Below are positions 34,371 to 45,561 of a stretch of 64,000 nucleotides of DNA, one piece after another. The stretch's first letter is position 1. Each line of letters opens with the position of its first letter. The position numbers and the translations under genes are program-made. Source of the stretch: Sacculina carcini (taxonomy: Eukaryota > Arthropoda > Thecostraca > Sacculinidae); assembly GCA_916048095.2 (NCBI GenBank), contig OU696594.1, forward strand, positions 716,001 to 780,000, given 5' to 3'. The notes under the pieces are model-generated. The model made no database searches, had not been told where the DNA came from, and saw nothing but the letters and a program-made list of their open reading frames with translations.

Positions 34371-35227
34371 ACACTGTGTTCATGTGTACATGTGGACAGC
34401 GGTATAATCAGTGTACATGTGGACAGCGGTTCGCTTCTTGATGCGCTCCAACAATTTCTTCCTCTGAAAAAACCTAGCCAGTGAATTGTCTGTGACAAAC
34501 ATGCTAAAATAGCTTAAAGCAATAGCAATAGCTTAAAGGATTGCATGAATGACCTGTTGAAGCGCTCATTGTTTCAATTGTCCACTGCAGCTGCTGATTT
34601 GTCGGTATCTTTGTGAATGCGAGTCGTAGGTACACGCTCAGATACTCATAAATATTTCTGCCAAATCATCCGGACTTTTTCTTTCTTTGTTTTTCTTTGT
34701 GCTTCTGATTATGATGAAGAACTTCATTGGCTGCATCTGTATCCAAACACTTGACGGAATTGTATACTCAAATTATTGCATTGTTGATTGTTAATCAAGT
34801 ATTGGTACTTTTGTCCAAAACAACATTTTCAACCACAAATATTTCAATTGGATATTGGAAACATACACTGATTAGACCCAAACTTGTACGATTTCTGAGA
34901 TGAATGACAAACCACTTGAGGATATATCAGCGTGCACACCATTACATGCATTGAACGAGGATTGAATGTCAACTGGAAAACGTAATCTGTGCTATCTCAC
35001 ATTATGAGTGTTTATTGAGAAACGGCTGACTGTCACGACAGTTTAATCCATTTGGACATGGTTGAGATGACGTTTTTGCCTCGAGCAGAGTATGTCAGTA
35101 TGTCGAAAACGGCAAGCGTAAAATTCCTTTCTAAGTCATCAGCAATGCTTGGAAAAGTAAACGGCCCATGCACGAATGCTAGCAAAACACTATTTGCAAA
35201 TGAGAACAGAAGGGCAATGCTTAAAGG
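34371..35227. other. Unrecognised region (~860 bp)
   Basis: A short direct repeat, GTGTACATGTGGACAGCGGT, occurs twice at about 34385-34430. The rest is single-copy, with many stops in all frames. The minus strand could be a decayed ORF (for example SMHVMVCTLI, SSQKSYKFGSNQ), but I recognise no family. Confidence 0.4.
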
Positions 35228-36238
35228 TCAAATCAATCAAGATGATTTAGGGATGGCTTCTTTGAAGCTCCTCTGTTTGTCAGTGCCCCCTGTTTGCTTA
35301 ATCCGCCAGCACGTGGACAGCACACTGCACAAACACACACGCACAAACATGGTGTGCATGAGCCGCCGCCCTGCAGCGTTTGTTGCAGAGTGCAAAAAAA
35401 CAACGACACAAAACAAAACGCCCAAAACAGGCGATGCAGCCGGCACCAGGGCATGCGTCATACCACTTCTGTGCTGAACAGCCAAACAAACGTGACTCAA
35501 CACGAAAACACACACATGTTATTCATAGACAATTTCAAATTGTTATTGAACTTTATTTAATCTAAGATACTTTATTGCCAAATTTCAACTAAATGTCGTG
35601 CTGGTAAGTTCACTGATACAATGAAACGTTTTAAAAATTTGCTTTAGGAAGAGCGCTATTTATAAAAAAAAACCCGTACCATTCCCGACCCCACCAATGA
35701 CATTGATAGCCCAAATGAGTTGTTCTGTGATTGGCTATGGTTTACTGTGTGTGTGTGTGTGTGTGTGTGTTCGTGTGTGTGTGTGTGTGTGTGTATGTGT
35801 GTGTGTGTGTGTGATTTGCATTTGCGCTTTGAGTAGTTTACTGTGTCTATGAGCGTGTGTTTGTATGTGTTTGTATGTGTGTGCGCATGTCATGCTGTTA
35901 GGTGTTCATGCCCCGCGGCGGCAAGCACTTGACTAGCTCGTCTGTTCGTCTCTGAGTGTGCAGGTGGCTGCTATTTTATTTTATGCTATTTCTTCAAGTA
36001 ATGCAGCTGACCCAAAAAAATTGTCAAAGACAGCGTGTTGACCAGGTTGCATATTCACACTTTCAATCATTTGAAGCACTACACTCCCACCAAGACCAAA
36101 TCTTTTATCGATCCTTTAAGTGTCCACACTGAGCTGTTGAAACTTGATCATAATCGGGGACCAGATTTACCACCTGATGAATATCATCATGCCACTTGTA
36201 GGCAATTTTTTTCGTCGTTTTGTTTTAAGTGGTTCTGC
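35228..36238 (-). repeat. Duplicated block A, inverted copy
   Basis: Reverse complement of 13791-14807, including the TG-rich tract, the TATA-box segment and TTCATGCCCCGCGGCGGC. Homology stops sharply at both ends. Confidence 0.85.
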
Positions 36239-36304
36239 TGCAAGACATTGAGTTGATTTAATGTGAGGGTGATCATCATCTGCATCACGACTCAAACCAT
36301 TGCT

Positions 36305-36574
36305 GAGTAAAATTCTCCTCGGAAAGCGGCTCGGGCGGCCGAGGAGACTAAAAGACGGCGCTACTTGGACCTGAGCCAGCGGTATGACTTCGCGCCGCTG
36401 GCCGTCGAAACGACCGGCGTGTTGGGGTCCGCATTCGACGACCTCATCAAGATCATCGGTCGTCGAATAACAGAGCGTTCTGGAGAGCCGCGCGAGACGG
36501 CCTGGCTCAGACAGAGGGGCAGTCTGGCGGTCGTGCGCGGCAACGCGGCAGCTATCACCGGGCTGCTCAACTGA
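36305..36574 (+). pseudogene. LINE ORF C-terminal fragment
   Basis: Reads KAARAAEETKRRYLDLSQRY, then DFAPLAVETTGVLGSAF, LIKIIGRRITERSGEPRET and QRGSLAVVRGNAAAITGLLN to a TGA at 36572-36574. This resembles the extreme C-terminus of animal LINE ORFs (pattern F-PLAVET-G, GRRI--ATGE-RE, QR-SVA-QRGNA). It is GC-rich, unlike its neighbours. Only ~90 residues remain. It may belong to the same LINE type as 10412-10535. Confidence 0.68.
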
Positions 36575-36742
36575 TGTGTTTGTGTGTGCGTGTTTGTCAG
36601 TTTTATATCGTGTTTTGTATGAGTGTATGATTGTGTATGTATAATATAATGTGTGTGCATGTACACAAAAAAAACACAAAAAAAACACACACACACACAC
36701 AAATGGCACAGCAATATACCACTTTCTTCCTGAATAAAAAAA

Positions 36743-36819
<77 letters not shown>
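36575..36819. repeat. TG-rich stretch and (AC)n microsatellite
   Basis: TG/TGTA-rich sequence, A-runs, then (AC)n at about 36746-36818. Confidence 0.9.
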
Positions 36820-36821
<2 letters not shown>

Positions 36822-37226
36822 ATACACCACCGCCTCCCAAAATCCAGCTCGTACACACTGCAGCGGTTCAAGCCGGATATTTCTGGATATGCCGTCGCGA
36901 GTGGGCGAAAACAAGCAGCGGCCAACAGCACGCACGGTGCACGTGACAGAGGCGATTCCAAAAGTCCGACACATACACACACACACGAAGCATCAACCAT
37001 ACCGTGTATGTAAAGTAAAGTAAATTGCATTTATTGCTCATCCATCAAGATATACATCATCAGGCTTTTCAGTATAATATGAACATTCACACGCTCACAC
37101 ACACACACCCAAACCATCCATGATTAACTACATATGTATGCACATTCACAACATCATCATATATACATACATACGCAACATATACACATATATCATAACT
37201 CAAAAGGTTTGTGTGAATGAAATTTT
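36820..37226 (-). repeat. Duplicated block B, second copy
   Basis: Direct copy of 15721-16130, including the TAAAGTAAAGTAAATTGC segment that reads as a LINE 3' tail on the minus strand. Confidence 0.82.
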
Positions 37227-37271
37227 GTTCAATGTGTGAGTGAATTTTATTTTGTGATCTCAGTTGAATTT

Positions 37272-37583
37272 GTGTGCACAAGTATCGAAAATGACCGATT
37301 TCGGTCAATTTTGACGTTTTTGGGGTGTCAGTGACATATGTGTGCACAAGTATCGAAAATGACCGATTTCGGTCAATTTTGACGTTTTTGCGATGTCAGT
37401 GACTACGTGTGCACAAGTATCGAAAATGACCGATTTCGGTCAATTTTGACGTTTTTGGGATGTCAGTGACATACGTATGCACAAGTATCAAAAATGACCG
37501 ATTTCGGTCAATTTTGACGTTTTTGAGATGTCAATGTCATACGTGTGCACAAATATCGGAAATGACCAATTTCGGTCAATATG
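37272..37583 (+). repeat. 68-bp tandem repeat with internal dyad, ~4.5 copies
   Basis: The unit starts GTGTGCACAAGTATCGAAAA at 37272, 37340, 37407, about 37474 and 37542. Each contains TGACCGATTTCGGTCA (a 6-bp inverted repeat around ATTT) and TTTTGACGTTTTT. Copies are highly similar, with the last one diverging. Confidence 0.93.
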
Positions 37584-37599
37584 GAAAATTACACTTTGG

Positions 37600-38010
37600 A
37601 ACATTTACACTTCGGACACTTATAGCTTTTCTTGTAGAACACAACATTATCTACACAATAGTATAATTTTTATAGTTGTACCATTGCTGATATATGAGAA
37701 ATAGATAGCGGAATAATAACCAAAATATTCGCGTTTCTCAGTGCTAATATTGCTTTTTTGACTTTGTCATTTTGATTTCACACCGCCGTAACTTTTTTTC
37801 AAAACACTTTGGATAATATAAAATTATACCGTGTTGTAGAAAACAAAATTCCCATCATGATGGTATAACTTATTTAGATGTGTGATATTTATTTGTTGAG
37901 TGATATTTGTTGAGAAATAGAGAAAAAAGCAAATAAAATCGGTCGCCTCAAGTTAAAATGAAATTATGAATGTAGATTCTAATTTTGTCATTTTTACATA
38001 TTCCTTAGAT
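37600..38010 (-). repeat. Helitron satellite/leader monomer, reversed
   Basis: Reverse complement of the leader-type monomer (CTTGTAGAACACAACATTATC, ACCGCCGTAAC, GGTATAACTTATTTAG). Confidence 0.82.
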
Positions 38011-38029
38011 GTTATTTTTTTTGCCATGC

Positions 38030-38305
38030 ACTGATTGCAAATTTTCTAAATGTCTGTTTGTATCGTATCTCCTGCTAAACCACTGGACCGATTTTTTTTA
38101 TGAAACTTGATCTCTAGGGGTAAAATGGATGCAAGATGGTCATAGGCTAGGTTTTGTTGACCTCCGAGGTCATTTTCAAGGTCATTGAGGTCATTTGTGT
38201 CTGTTTACCCTATCTCCTCCTAAACCACTGGACCGATTTGGATGAAACTTGGTCCCTAGGGGTAAAATGGATGCAAGAAGGTCATAGGCTAAGTTTTGTT
38301 GCATA
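38030..38305 (+). repeat. ~141-bp tandem repeat, 2 copies
   Basis: Same family as 20090-20535, with the same flanking TGCACTGATTGCAAATTTTC at the left. Confidence 0.87.
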
Positions 38306-38930
38306 TAAACATATAAACTAGCATATAAACCCGATAATAATCAAAACGTTATTCTGTCTGTGTGTGTGCACAAACGAGTTTTTCACATTTTGGGGATTTT
38401 ATGCCACGGGTTAGAGAAAAACTGCTCAACAGAATTGACAGGTTTTATATCCACAGAATGAAAATTTTGTCTTCTACAAGATGATATATTTTTAAAATAT
38501 GTAGTGCCAACATTCAAAAAGATATAACCGTTTATTCAAGACTATGTCATTTCCACATTGCAGGGGGGCTTAGCCTCTTTGAAATACGTTTATAAAAATT
38601 TCCTTCACATGCAATGTTTACCCCTAATTTGATATATCTTCTAAAAACATTTTCAACAAACCAATATAAAATATTCAGCCCCAATATAAATATTCACTTC
38701 ATCCGCCTATGATTTCTCGCTGCTGCGAAATCAACATCTGAGTTCATGTGCAAAGCGCATGACGTAGGGCGCTAGCGTTCAGGACAAAATCTAGCTAAAA
38801 ATCTAAAATATAAACATTCAAATATTTAGACTTTTCTATTGGCAAATAGTTGTTGTTTGTTTACATTTTTCTATTTAAATTTGTATTTGTTTGCTTTTAT
38901 TAATTCTATATTTATTTTATTTATATAATA
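38306..38930 (+). other. Possible second Helitron-like family, otherwise unrecognised
   Basis: ACTAGCATATAAACCCGATAA is followed by AAACGTTATTCTGTCTGTGTG and CCACGGGTTAGAG, the layout of a rolling-circle element 5' region but different in sequence from the main units. The rest of the stretch has no recognisable gene. Confidence 0.4.
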
Positions 38931-39768
38931 CTAGCATTAAACCCGCCCGTTGTGCGGAGCAATTCATAATATGAAATTCATATTCAATTCATAAAAAATA
39001 TAGAAAAATAAAAATGAAATAGGGTACACTCATAAAAATATTAAACAATTGAAAATTATAAGTTTAATTAACTTTATTTCGACAAAATATTTCCCCTCAG
39101 TCTGCCTTAGTCATTTTTACACCCGCCCGTCGTGCTGAATAATTTAGAACTGGAACACGATCCGTTCTGGATCTTGAAGTCATATACATTGGTTTTGTGT
39201 ATGGATTAATTGTACATGGGAAATTGAACGTTCTATTCTGCTGCTCTGTAGCTGCTCTTCGTGCGGAATAATTCAGAACTCAAACACGAAACATATTGAC
39301 GAAGTTTTTTCCCTCAACACTGCATAAATTCACACCCGTCCTTCGTGTGTAGTAATTCAGAAGTGTAACACTATCAAAACAATGAAACTTTCAGTCATCT
39401 CTATAATTCTAGATTAATGCTTCCGCTAAAACAGTATATGCATATAGTTGGCATTGCATGATATTACAACCCATATCCTTATGCAGCTTAAGCGTATGCA
39501 ACTTGAAATTAAACCAATTAAATTACACAGTAAAATTCAGTAGTTAACTTTGTTCCCAGTAGCATTTTACCAGCCCATCGTGCGGAACAATTGAGGTGTA
39601 AATATTGAGGACAATAAAGCCTTTCTATTCAGTATAGTGTAGCATTAATTAAGGTGTACGCAATAAAACCACACCATCCATGCTTGGAGCTAATATGATG
39701 CATTGTTAATTGTGAGTGGGCTTCAGTGAAATTTAATCGGTGTATATTCCTGTGTAATCGCAACAACA
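38931..39768 (-). mobile_element. Helitron-like 3' part, reversed
   Basis: Begins with the reversed CTAG end (ACTAGCATTAAACCCGCCCG) and runs through reversed 3' modules to the CGGTGTATATTCCTGTGTAATCGC segment, where the LINE tail (CAA)n begins. Confidence 0.82.
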
Positions 39769-41576
39769 ACAACAACAACAATGTATTTGTATAGCGCTCA
39801 CACAGAAACAAGCGCGAAAGAGACAACAATTAGAAACAACAGTACACGATATCAAGATGTGAGAAAAGAAGTAGAAAATTCACAGAAAGGAATTTTTTTT
39901 TAAATAATAAAGGAGATAAATAAAATGAAAATAAGTAAAAACATAAGTAATTGTAAATTAGAGTCATAGGGAAGCGTAAGGTGTAAGAGTGCGAGAAGTG
40001 GGATTAAAAGATTTAGCAAAAAGATATTTACGAAGTGAGGAGGAAAATCTACTAAAGGATGAAGAGGAAGTGATTGAGGAAGGAAGATCATTGTAGACCC
40101 GAGGCGCATAGAAATAAAATGATTTTGCGGACCAAGGTGACTCGTTGATAGCGCGAGGACAGGATAAAGGACGATGAACACGAGAATTATAGTCATTAGA
40201 AGAAACTAGAAGATCAGAAAGATAGGACGGGGAAGAGCTATTGTGCAGAATTTTATATATGAGACAACATAACCGAAAATGAATCCTAGGAATGATGGGA
40301 AGCCATTGGAACAAGAATTGAGAGGTATGGCAGCAAGGTGTAGGATGGAGCACAAAACGACAGGATTGATTAATTATTTTTTGAAGGATTTTCAGGGATT
40401 TGTTGGTAAGAATGTAGTGGAGTGAGCTGCAATAATCAAGACGAGAAAGAACAAGAGACTGTATTAATTTAATAGAAGAAGGCTGGTCTGAACAGGATCG
40501 AATAGGGTATAGACTGCGTAAAATCAAACGACGGGTGCGCGAAATAGAGACACCATTGTTTGAAAAGGACAAGTTGGAATCGAAGATAGCACCCAAGTTT
40601 CGAACAGAGGAAGCTACAGCAATTGGGAGTAATGGAGGAGAAATGCGCGGAGGGTGGAGGATAAGAAATTCAGACTTAGAAGTGTTGAGAATGAGCCAGC
40701 GAGAGGTGGTCCAGGACGTAATATCAGAGAGAATATCATTGAGAAGAGTGGCATGAGAGAAAGGACAAGGAATTATGAGTTGTATATCATCGGCATAAAT
40801 ATGGAAAGGAATGTTGTATTTACAAAGGACAGGACAGAGAGAAGACATGTAAAGATTGAAAAGAGTAGGACCCAAGATAGAACCTTGAGGGACACCAGAA
40901 ATAAGAGAAGCAGATTTTGAAACAGTTGAATTGAAGTTTACTGAAAAAGTGCGACCCGAGAGATAGGATTTGAGGAGAGACAATGCTGACGAGGATAGAC
41001 CCAGAGAAGAAAGACCATTGATGAGAATGGCATGATTGACAAGATCGAAGGCTAGAGACATATCGAGAAGAACAAGGAGAATTGATTGACGATAGGAAAA
41101 TTTAGATAAGATTTCATGAGTAACTGAAATAAGGACGGATTCCGTAGAGTGACAGGAGCGAAACCCAGATTGGAAAGGATGAAGGACCTGGAAAATAAGG
41201 GAAAAAATTGCTGATTCAAGGAGTTTTGAAGGAAAGCTGAGAAGAGATATAGGACGGTAATTAGCGCATTCAGACGGATTTAATGTAGGTTTTTTAAGGA
41301 TAGGATGGACGATGGCATGTTTATCAGATAGGAATTGGCCATGAAGAAATGATGAATTAATGAGATGTAATAGATAAGGAAAATGAGAAAATATTGAAGG
41401 GGAGATAGCTCTAAAATTAATAGGATCAGCCGGAGAGGAGGAAATTTTGAGGGAAGATATCATGGTAAGAATATCTGAAAGATGTATTTGCGAGAATGAA
41501 GTGAATTGTGGAGACACACGAGTATGTGTAACAGGGATATTGGAAGAGGGGAGTTTAGATTGAACAGATAGGACTT
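39769..41576 (-). mobile_element. 5'-truncated LINE, copy B
   Basis: Same family as copy A. The minus-strand 3' end is GCGCTATACAAATACATTG followed by (TTG)n at 39769-39781. Homology to copy A stops at about 41575, where the LTR element begins. Confidence 0.87.
39964..41575 (-). CDS. LINE reverse transcriptase, 5'-truncated, uninterrupted
   Basis: Open through the whole retained LINE. It begins around VLSVQSKLPSSN and ends TPYASL. The frame also runs on upstream into LTR-element sequence to 41748, which is accidental. In order: CANYRPISLLSFPSKLLE, DMSLAFDLVNHA with the first catalytic Asp, SGVPQGSILGP, IYADDIQL, LGAIFDSNLSFSNN, then a C-terminal domain with QKIINQSCRFVLHPTP. The endonuclease and RT fingers are missing. 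Small in-frame losses relative to copy A (SQLSP; FH before WLPI) show that the two copies changed independently. No stops, so it is fairly young. Confidence 0.85.
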
Positions 41577-41791
41577 TAACACTACATGCACACCTGGCTT
41601 CAAGAGCCAAACGTAAACGTATAAATCTACAAGCGGTATCACGCGGTAAAGTGGAAACGCTGCACAGACAAACATGCGGTAAAGTGGAAACGCCATTGTA
41701 TGACGAATGACAATAACAATGACGAATGCGTATCGACTGAGCACGCACTCACACATGCATACTCACACGCACTCACACAATAGCATGAACA

Positions 41792-44700
41792 TCAATATTG
41801 AAATAATTGACGCGGCGCAGGATTGGCCCGTAATAAACGCACAGCAGAGCGACTAGGCAAGTCATTCGGTTGTTCATTCATCCGCACCGGTTCAACAACT
41901 CTTTCAGGCTGAACTGCAGCAGGCGGAACTGTCACGAGAGCCGGACGACGTTCTTTTTCCTGCTGCTGCTGCACACCAGGCGGCACACTGACAGCCACGC
42001 GTCGATTGCACGGCCTCAGACTTCTCACGTGACGAGGCACTCCGTCGACTTCGACGCTGAGCTGAGAGGTCACACCAGTCACAGTGCCGATGTGTGACCT
42101 GGTGTGACAACTTGCACCTCGCTGCCGAACCAACACAACAACTCCAAGTTTGAACTTGCAGCGCACAGAAGCGTTGTTAACTTGAGCGTTGCCAGAATGT
42201 GGCGGCGTCGGGATTGGCCGCGACCGCACGCGATATTTATATATCTGCATGGCAGGCGCGGAACTGTCTGTGCGGCTGTCCTTTGGAGTCATGTTGTACC
42301 AATGTACAGCTTCCGATACAGAGCAGTTCGACCTAGCAGCGATTGTTTTGATGGTGCGATGGCTGCGCTCAGCGATGGCATTTCCAGTGGGCTCATATGC
42401 GCACCGAAAAATCAAATTGACACCCCATTTTTCGAGCATGCTTCTGAAAGCAGCGCTGCGAAACACAGTTGCGTTATCGGCCAGAACTTCCGCTGGTGGA
42501 CCGCGCTCATAAAAAATGTTCTCCAATTGCATGATGACATTCACACTGTCTTGCTGTCTCAGGTGACGCCACAGTGAGAATCGCGACGGGCCACAGTCGA
42601 TCACAGTGAGGTAATGGTGAAGCCCTGCGTGCGTCACGTCGATGGCCAGACGATGCCAGTTGCGCTTTACGTGCAGCTTGACTGCTGCCCACCGCACAGG
42701 AGCAGGATCAACTGACTGGCATGCATCACAATTTCTCACCACCGTTTGGGCCATCCTTCTGCTCACACACGGGTCTTTCTTCTTCGAGAAATACAGTGTT
42801 CGCCTCACACCAGGGTGACCAGAGGCCTCATGCACGGCTCGCACGACAGCGAGAGGATCATGCGGTGAAGTACACGGTGCTGTCGCTGCTGCTGCCACTG
42901 ACACGGCTGCATTAGGTTGCTTTCTCAGCCAGGCGGTGGGCACACGAGTCAGCTGGTCCGCCAGATTGCAACTTGAGCTGACGAATGCGACGTTAACGTC
43001 CAACTGGTACTCTGCCACCAGAGACGTGAGAACAGACAACCTCCTGCGAATAAGCATTTCACTGGCGGCTTTTGTTTGAAGCCTCGATTGCCCACTCAAT
43101 GCGTTGCTTATCCAGTGGAAGACTGTGCGGGAATCAGTAACTAGACGGAATTTTTTCAGCTTCCAAATAAGCGCCAGGTTCACACCTTTGACAGCAGCAT
43201 CGAGTTCCGCCATATTAATATGAGCCGCATCCTCAGTGCGCAACCAGCATCCGTCTTCAATCACTGACCCGCTGATCTCCAATACCGCACCCATGTCCAA
43301 TGAACTAGCATCGGTCCAAACAGTGGCGTCTCCATCAACCACATCCCAGCGTCCAGTTGCAGGATCAGCATCTTTAACACGGGCCAATATTTCCTCCAGC
43401 ATTTTGCGGACTTCTCCACCATCACGCAGCTTGTCATCCCAGCTTGCAGTTGCAGCATTTGCTCGACGCTTGATGTATGCTGCCGCCACACGCAGCCAGC
43501 CACACACTGGCATGTGCCCTGTCAGTTTGCCACAAACTGAAAACACGTTCCGCCGTGTGAGAACATCCGGTATATCACCAACACAGTTGTCACGGCGCCA
43601 ACGCAGATGACGACCATGGCTGTCCACTCTGACACCAAGGACACGAGCGCCGTCTCGCAGTCGCTCGGGAGCTTTGCACACGAGGCCGTATTTTTCCAGG
43701 TGTGCAACCACCTTGTCCACACCAACGACATTCGCGTTCACAAGCACATCGTCGATGTAGGAAGACGTACCCTGAAACACGGTCGGGTCCTGTTTCAACA
43801 CAGTCTCCAGTACGGCTTGCATCACCAATGGGGCGACATTGAGACCGAATCCGAGTCTAGTGAGACAAAAACGGCGGCCCTCGAAATTGACGGTTTGAAA
43901 AGGCCACAAGTCGGAGCTCACGGCGATTTGCAAGTAAGCCTTCCTCAAATCGATCAACACCGCACTGCCTCCAACACGTCTTCACAGACGAATTTTGTCG
44001 GCACAAACGTCACTGTTGGCAGTGAATGGATTTATGAAGTCATTGAGCTCTCTGAAGTCAAGGACTGGCCTGGTTTTGTGCTTATTATTTTGAACGACAG
44101 CCATTAGGGGAATTAACGCTTTCGCAGGTCCGTGCTCTCGTTCATCATATCGTTGCAGCCAGCCACGCTTGATCCAGTCCAATACTTCTCTACGGTATTC
44201 CATTCGAACACTGGGCTTCATGGCGTATTCACGAACTTTGTTTTTTAGAGCACCTGGTGGCCGTCCGTCCGCCCATTTCCACGCAGCTGTCCACTGTTTC
44301 TTGTCAGCACTGAACTTTGCTGTAAAGTCTTGTCGTTCAATGACAAGGTCGGTCAGTTTACCCGGCACTCCACCAGAAGCATCAGCCGCTCCAGCCGTGT
44401 ACTGAGTTCCTGCTGTAGCGTCACAATGCACACCAAGTCTCACATTACCCTCGCCACTGATGCACACACCACCGTAGGACGATACGCCATTCATACCCAA
44501 CACAAATTCAAAATTCAACGGTTTGAAGCTGACAACCATGGCTTCAACAAATTTTGGTGAATGAGCAGCACTTTGTAAGCATACCATTGTCCTGCCAAGA
44601 CTCCTATGCTTGGTGCCGTCTACAGTTACAATAGTGCAAACATATGGTTCCCATGAACCACAACACGACTGATGAATTATGCACTTGGAACAGCCTGAGT

Positions 44701-44818
44701 CGACGAGTACAGATTTCTCACAATCATTTACTCGCATGAGTGTCGTGGGTAACGCGTCATTGGCAAACGAGAAGACGCCGACGATCACGCGTCTTCTCGC
44801 TGTCCGTTTCCCGAACAT
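41792..44818 (-). pseudogene. pol: protease, RT, RNase H and integrase, one in-frame stop
   Basis: Entered by -1 frameshifting from gag. Protease: VLVDSGCSKC with DSG at about residues 40-42 of this frame, and FVLGMNGV. RT: RPVLDFRELNDFI, an in-frame TGA at 43982-43984, then LIDLRKAYLQI and SYIDDVLV. RNase H, numbered from 43960: D217, E252, D276, D335. Integrase: H377, H382, C411, C414 zinc finger and D441, D495, E531 (35 residues between the last two). The end is rich in Gln, Pro and Arg. Domain order and motifs fit Ty3/gypsy. It would make element DNA and insert it. The TGA sits in the RT between conserved motifs, so this copy should be inactive unless the stop is read through. Confidence 0.88.
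44768..44812 (-). promoter_or_regulatory. -1 programmed ribosomal frameshift signal (gag-pol)
   Basis: On the minus strand the heptamer G GGA AAC (44812-44806) lies in the gag frame as TCG GGA AAC. A 6-nt spacer (GGACAG) follows, then CGAGAAGACGC, a 10-nt loop and GCGTCTTCTCG, a perfect 11-bp stem (44799-44789 with 44778-44768). The -1 frame is open from here through the protease. The gag stop codon lies just past the 5' stem arm, in the loop. Confidence 0.9.
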
Positions 44819-45561
44819 TGTGCAGCAAAATGTCCTTTAACGCCACATTTAAAGCAGTAAACATTTCTCGGCTTATGACGGCTATTATAACGCGTATTTG
44901 ACTTGTGGCTTTTCTCACTCAACTGATTGCACGTTTGTGCGCATTTGAATGACTGTTCTTTGGTGGCATTGACACAGGAACAACTGCCACAATGGCGGTC
45001 ACTCGTCACTGAGGTGGAACAAGACATACCTGCAATGGCGGCCTCTTCGTCAGCCAATATTCCGCGAGCGCTCTCCACCAGCTGAGACACGGTCATTTCT
45101 GATATTCGAGCGTTGGCACGGAGTGTTCGACGCACGTAGTCGGGCAGACCGTGGACGAAAGCGCTGTTTATCGCTGCTTCCTGCAGTCCACCAGCGAGCT
45201 GAGCGAGTCGTTTTATATCCGCAAGATACGCGTCAACCGGTTCTCTAGACTGTAGCCGACGCGTCACCAGCTGATCATAAGCAGAAAAAGAATCGACCTC
45301 GAACGCCTTCACCAACGCTCGCTGAACTTGATCCATATCAAGTTTGCTTTGATCCGAAAGCTGGTCATACACTCGGTATGCATTTCCTGTGAGTCGAAGT
45401 GGGATGACGGCAGCAACAAACGAAACGTTGTACAATCTGCATATACAATGCAACTTGCTGAACCATTCAGACACGGAGCAATCATCATTGCCTCTGAACT
45501 CCGGAATAAGTTTGATGTCAAACGCCATCGCACCAGGAGCAACACTCTCAGACTTGGACAT
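44785..45561 (-). CDS. gag with CCHC zinc knuckle
   Basis: Likely start ATG 45561-45559 (MSKSESV); the frame is open further upstream into the LTR. The N-terminal capsid-like region has IPEFRGNDDCSVSEWFSKL, LRLTGNAYRVYDQLSDQSKL and LQSREPVDAYLADIKRLAQL, as in Ty3/gypsy gag. Near the C-terminus is a nucleocapsid knuckle CFKCGVKGHFAAQC (C-x2-C-x4-H-x4-C). It ends at a TGA (44785-44787) inside the predicted frameshift hairpin. Gag assembles the particle and binds RNA. About 259 residues, a normal size. No internal damage seen. Confidence 0.87.
   Translation of the reverse strand: MSKSESVAPGAMAFDIKLIPEFRGNDDCSVSEWFSKLHCICRLYNVSFVAAVIPLRLTGNAYRVYDQLSDQSKLDMDQVQRALVKAFEVDSFSAYDQLVTRRLQSREPVDAYLADIKRLAQLAGGLQEAAINSAFVHGLPDYVRRTLRANARISEMTVSQLVESARGILADEEAAIAGMSCSTSVTSDRHCGSCSCVNATKEQSFKCAQTCNQLSEKSHKSNTRYNSRHKPRNVYCFKCGVKGHFAAQCSGNGQREDA

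Noticed and set aside
37272-37583. CRISPR-like array
   Set aside because: Units are contiguous 68-bp tandem copies without unique spacers, in clearly eukaryotic DNA.
39964-41748. 594-residue ORF read as a natural fusion
   Set aside because: The first ~58 residues come from antisense LTR-element 3' UTR that happens to be in frame with the truncated LINE.
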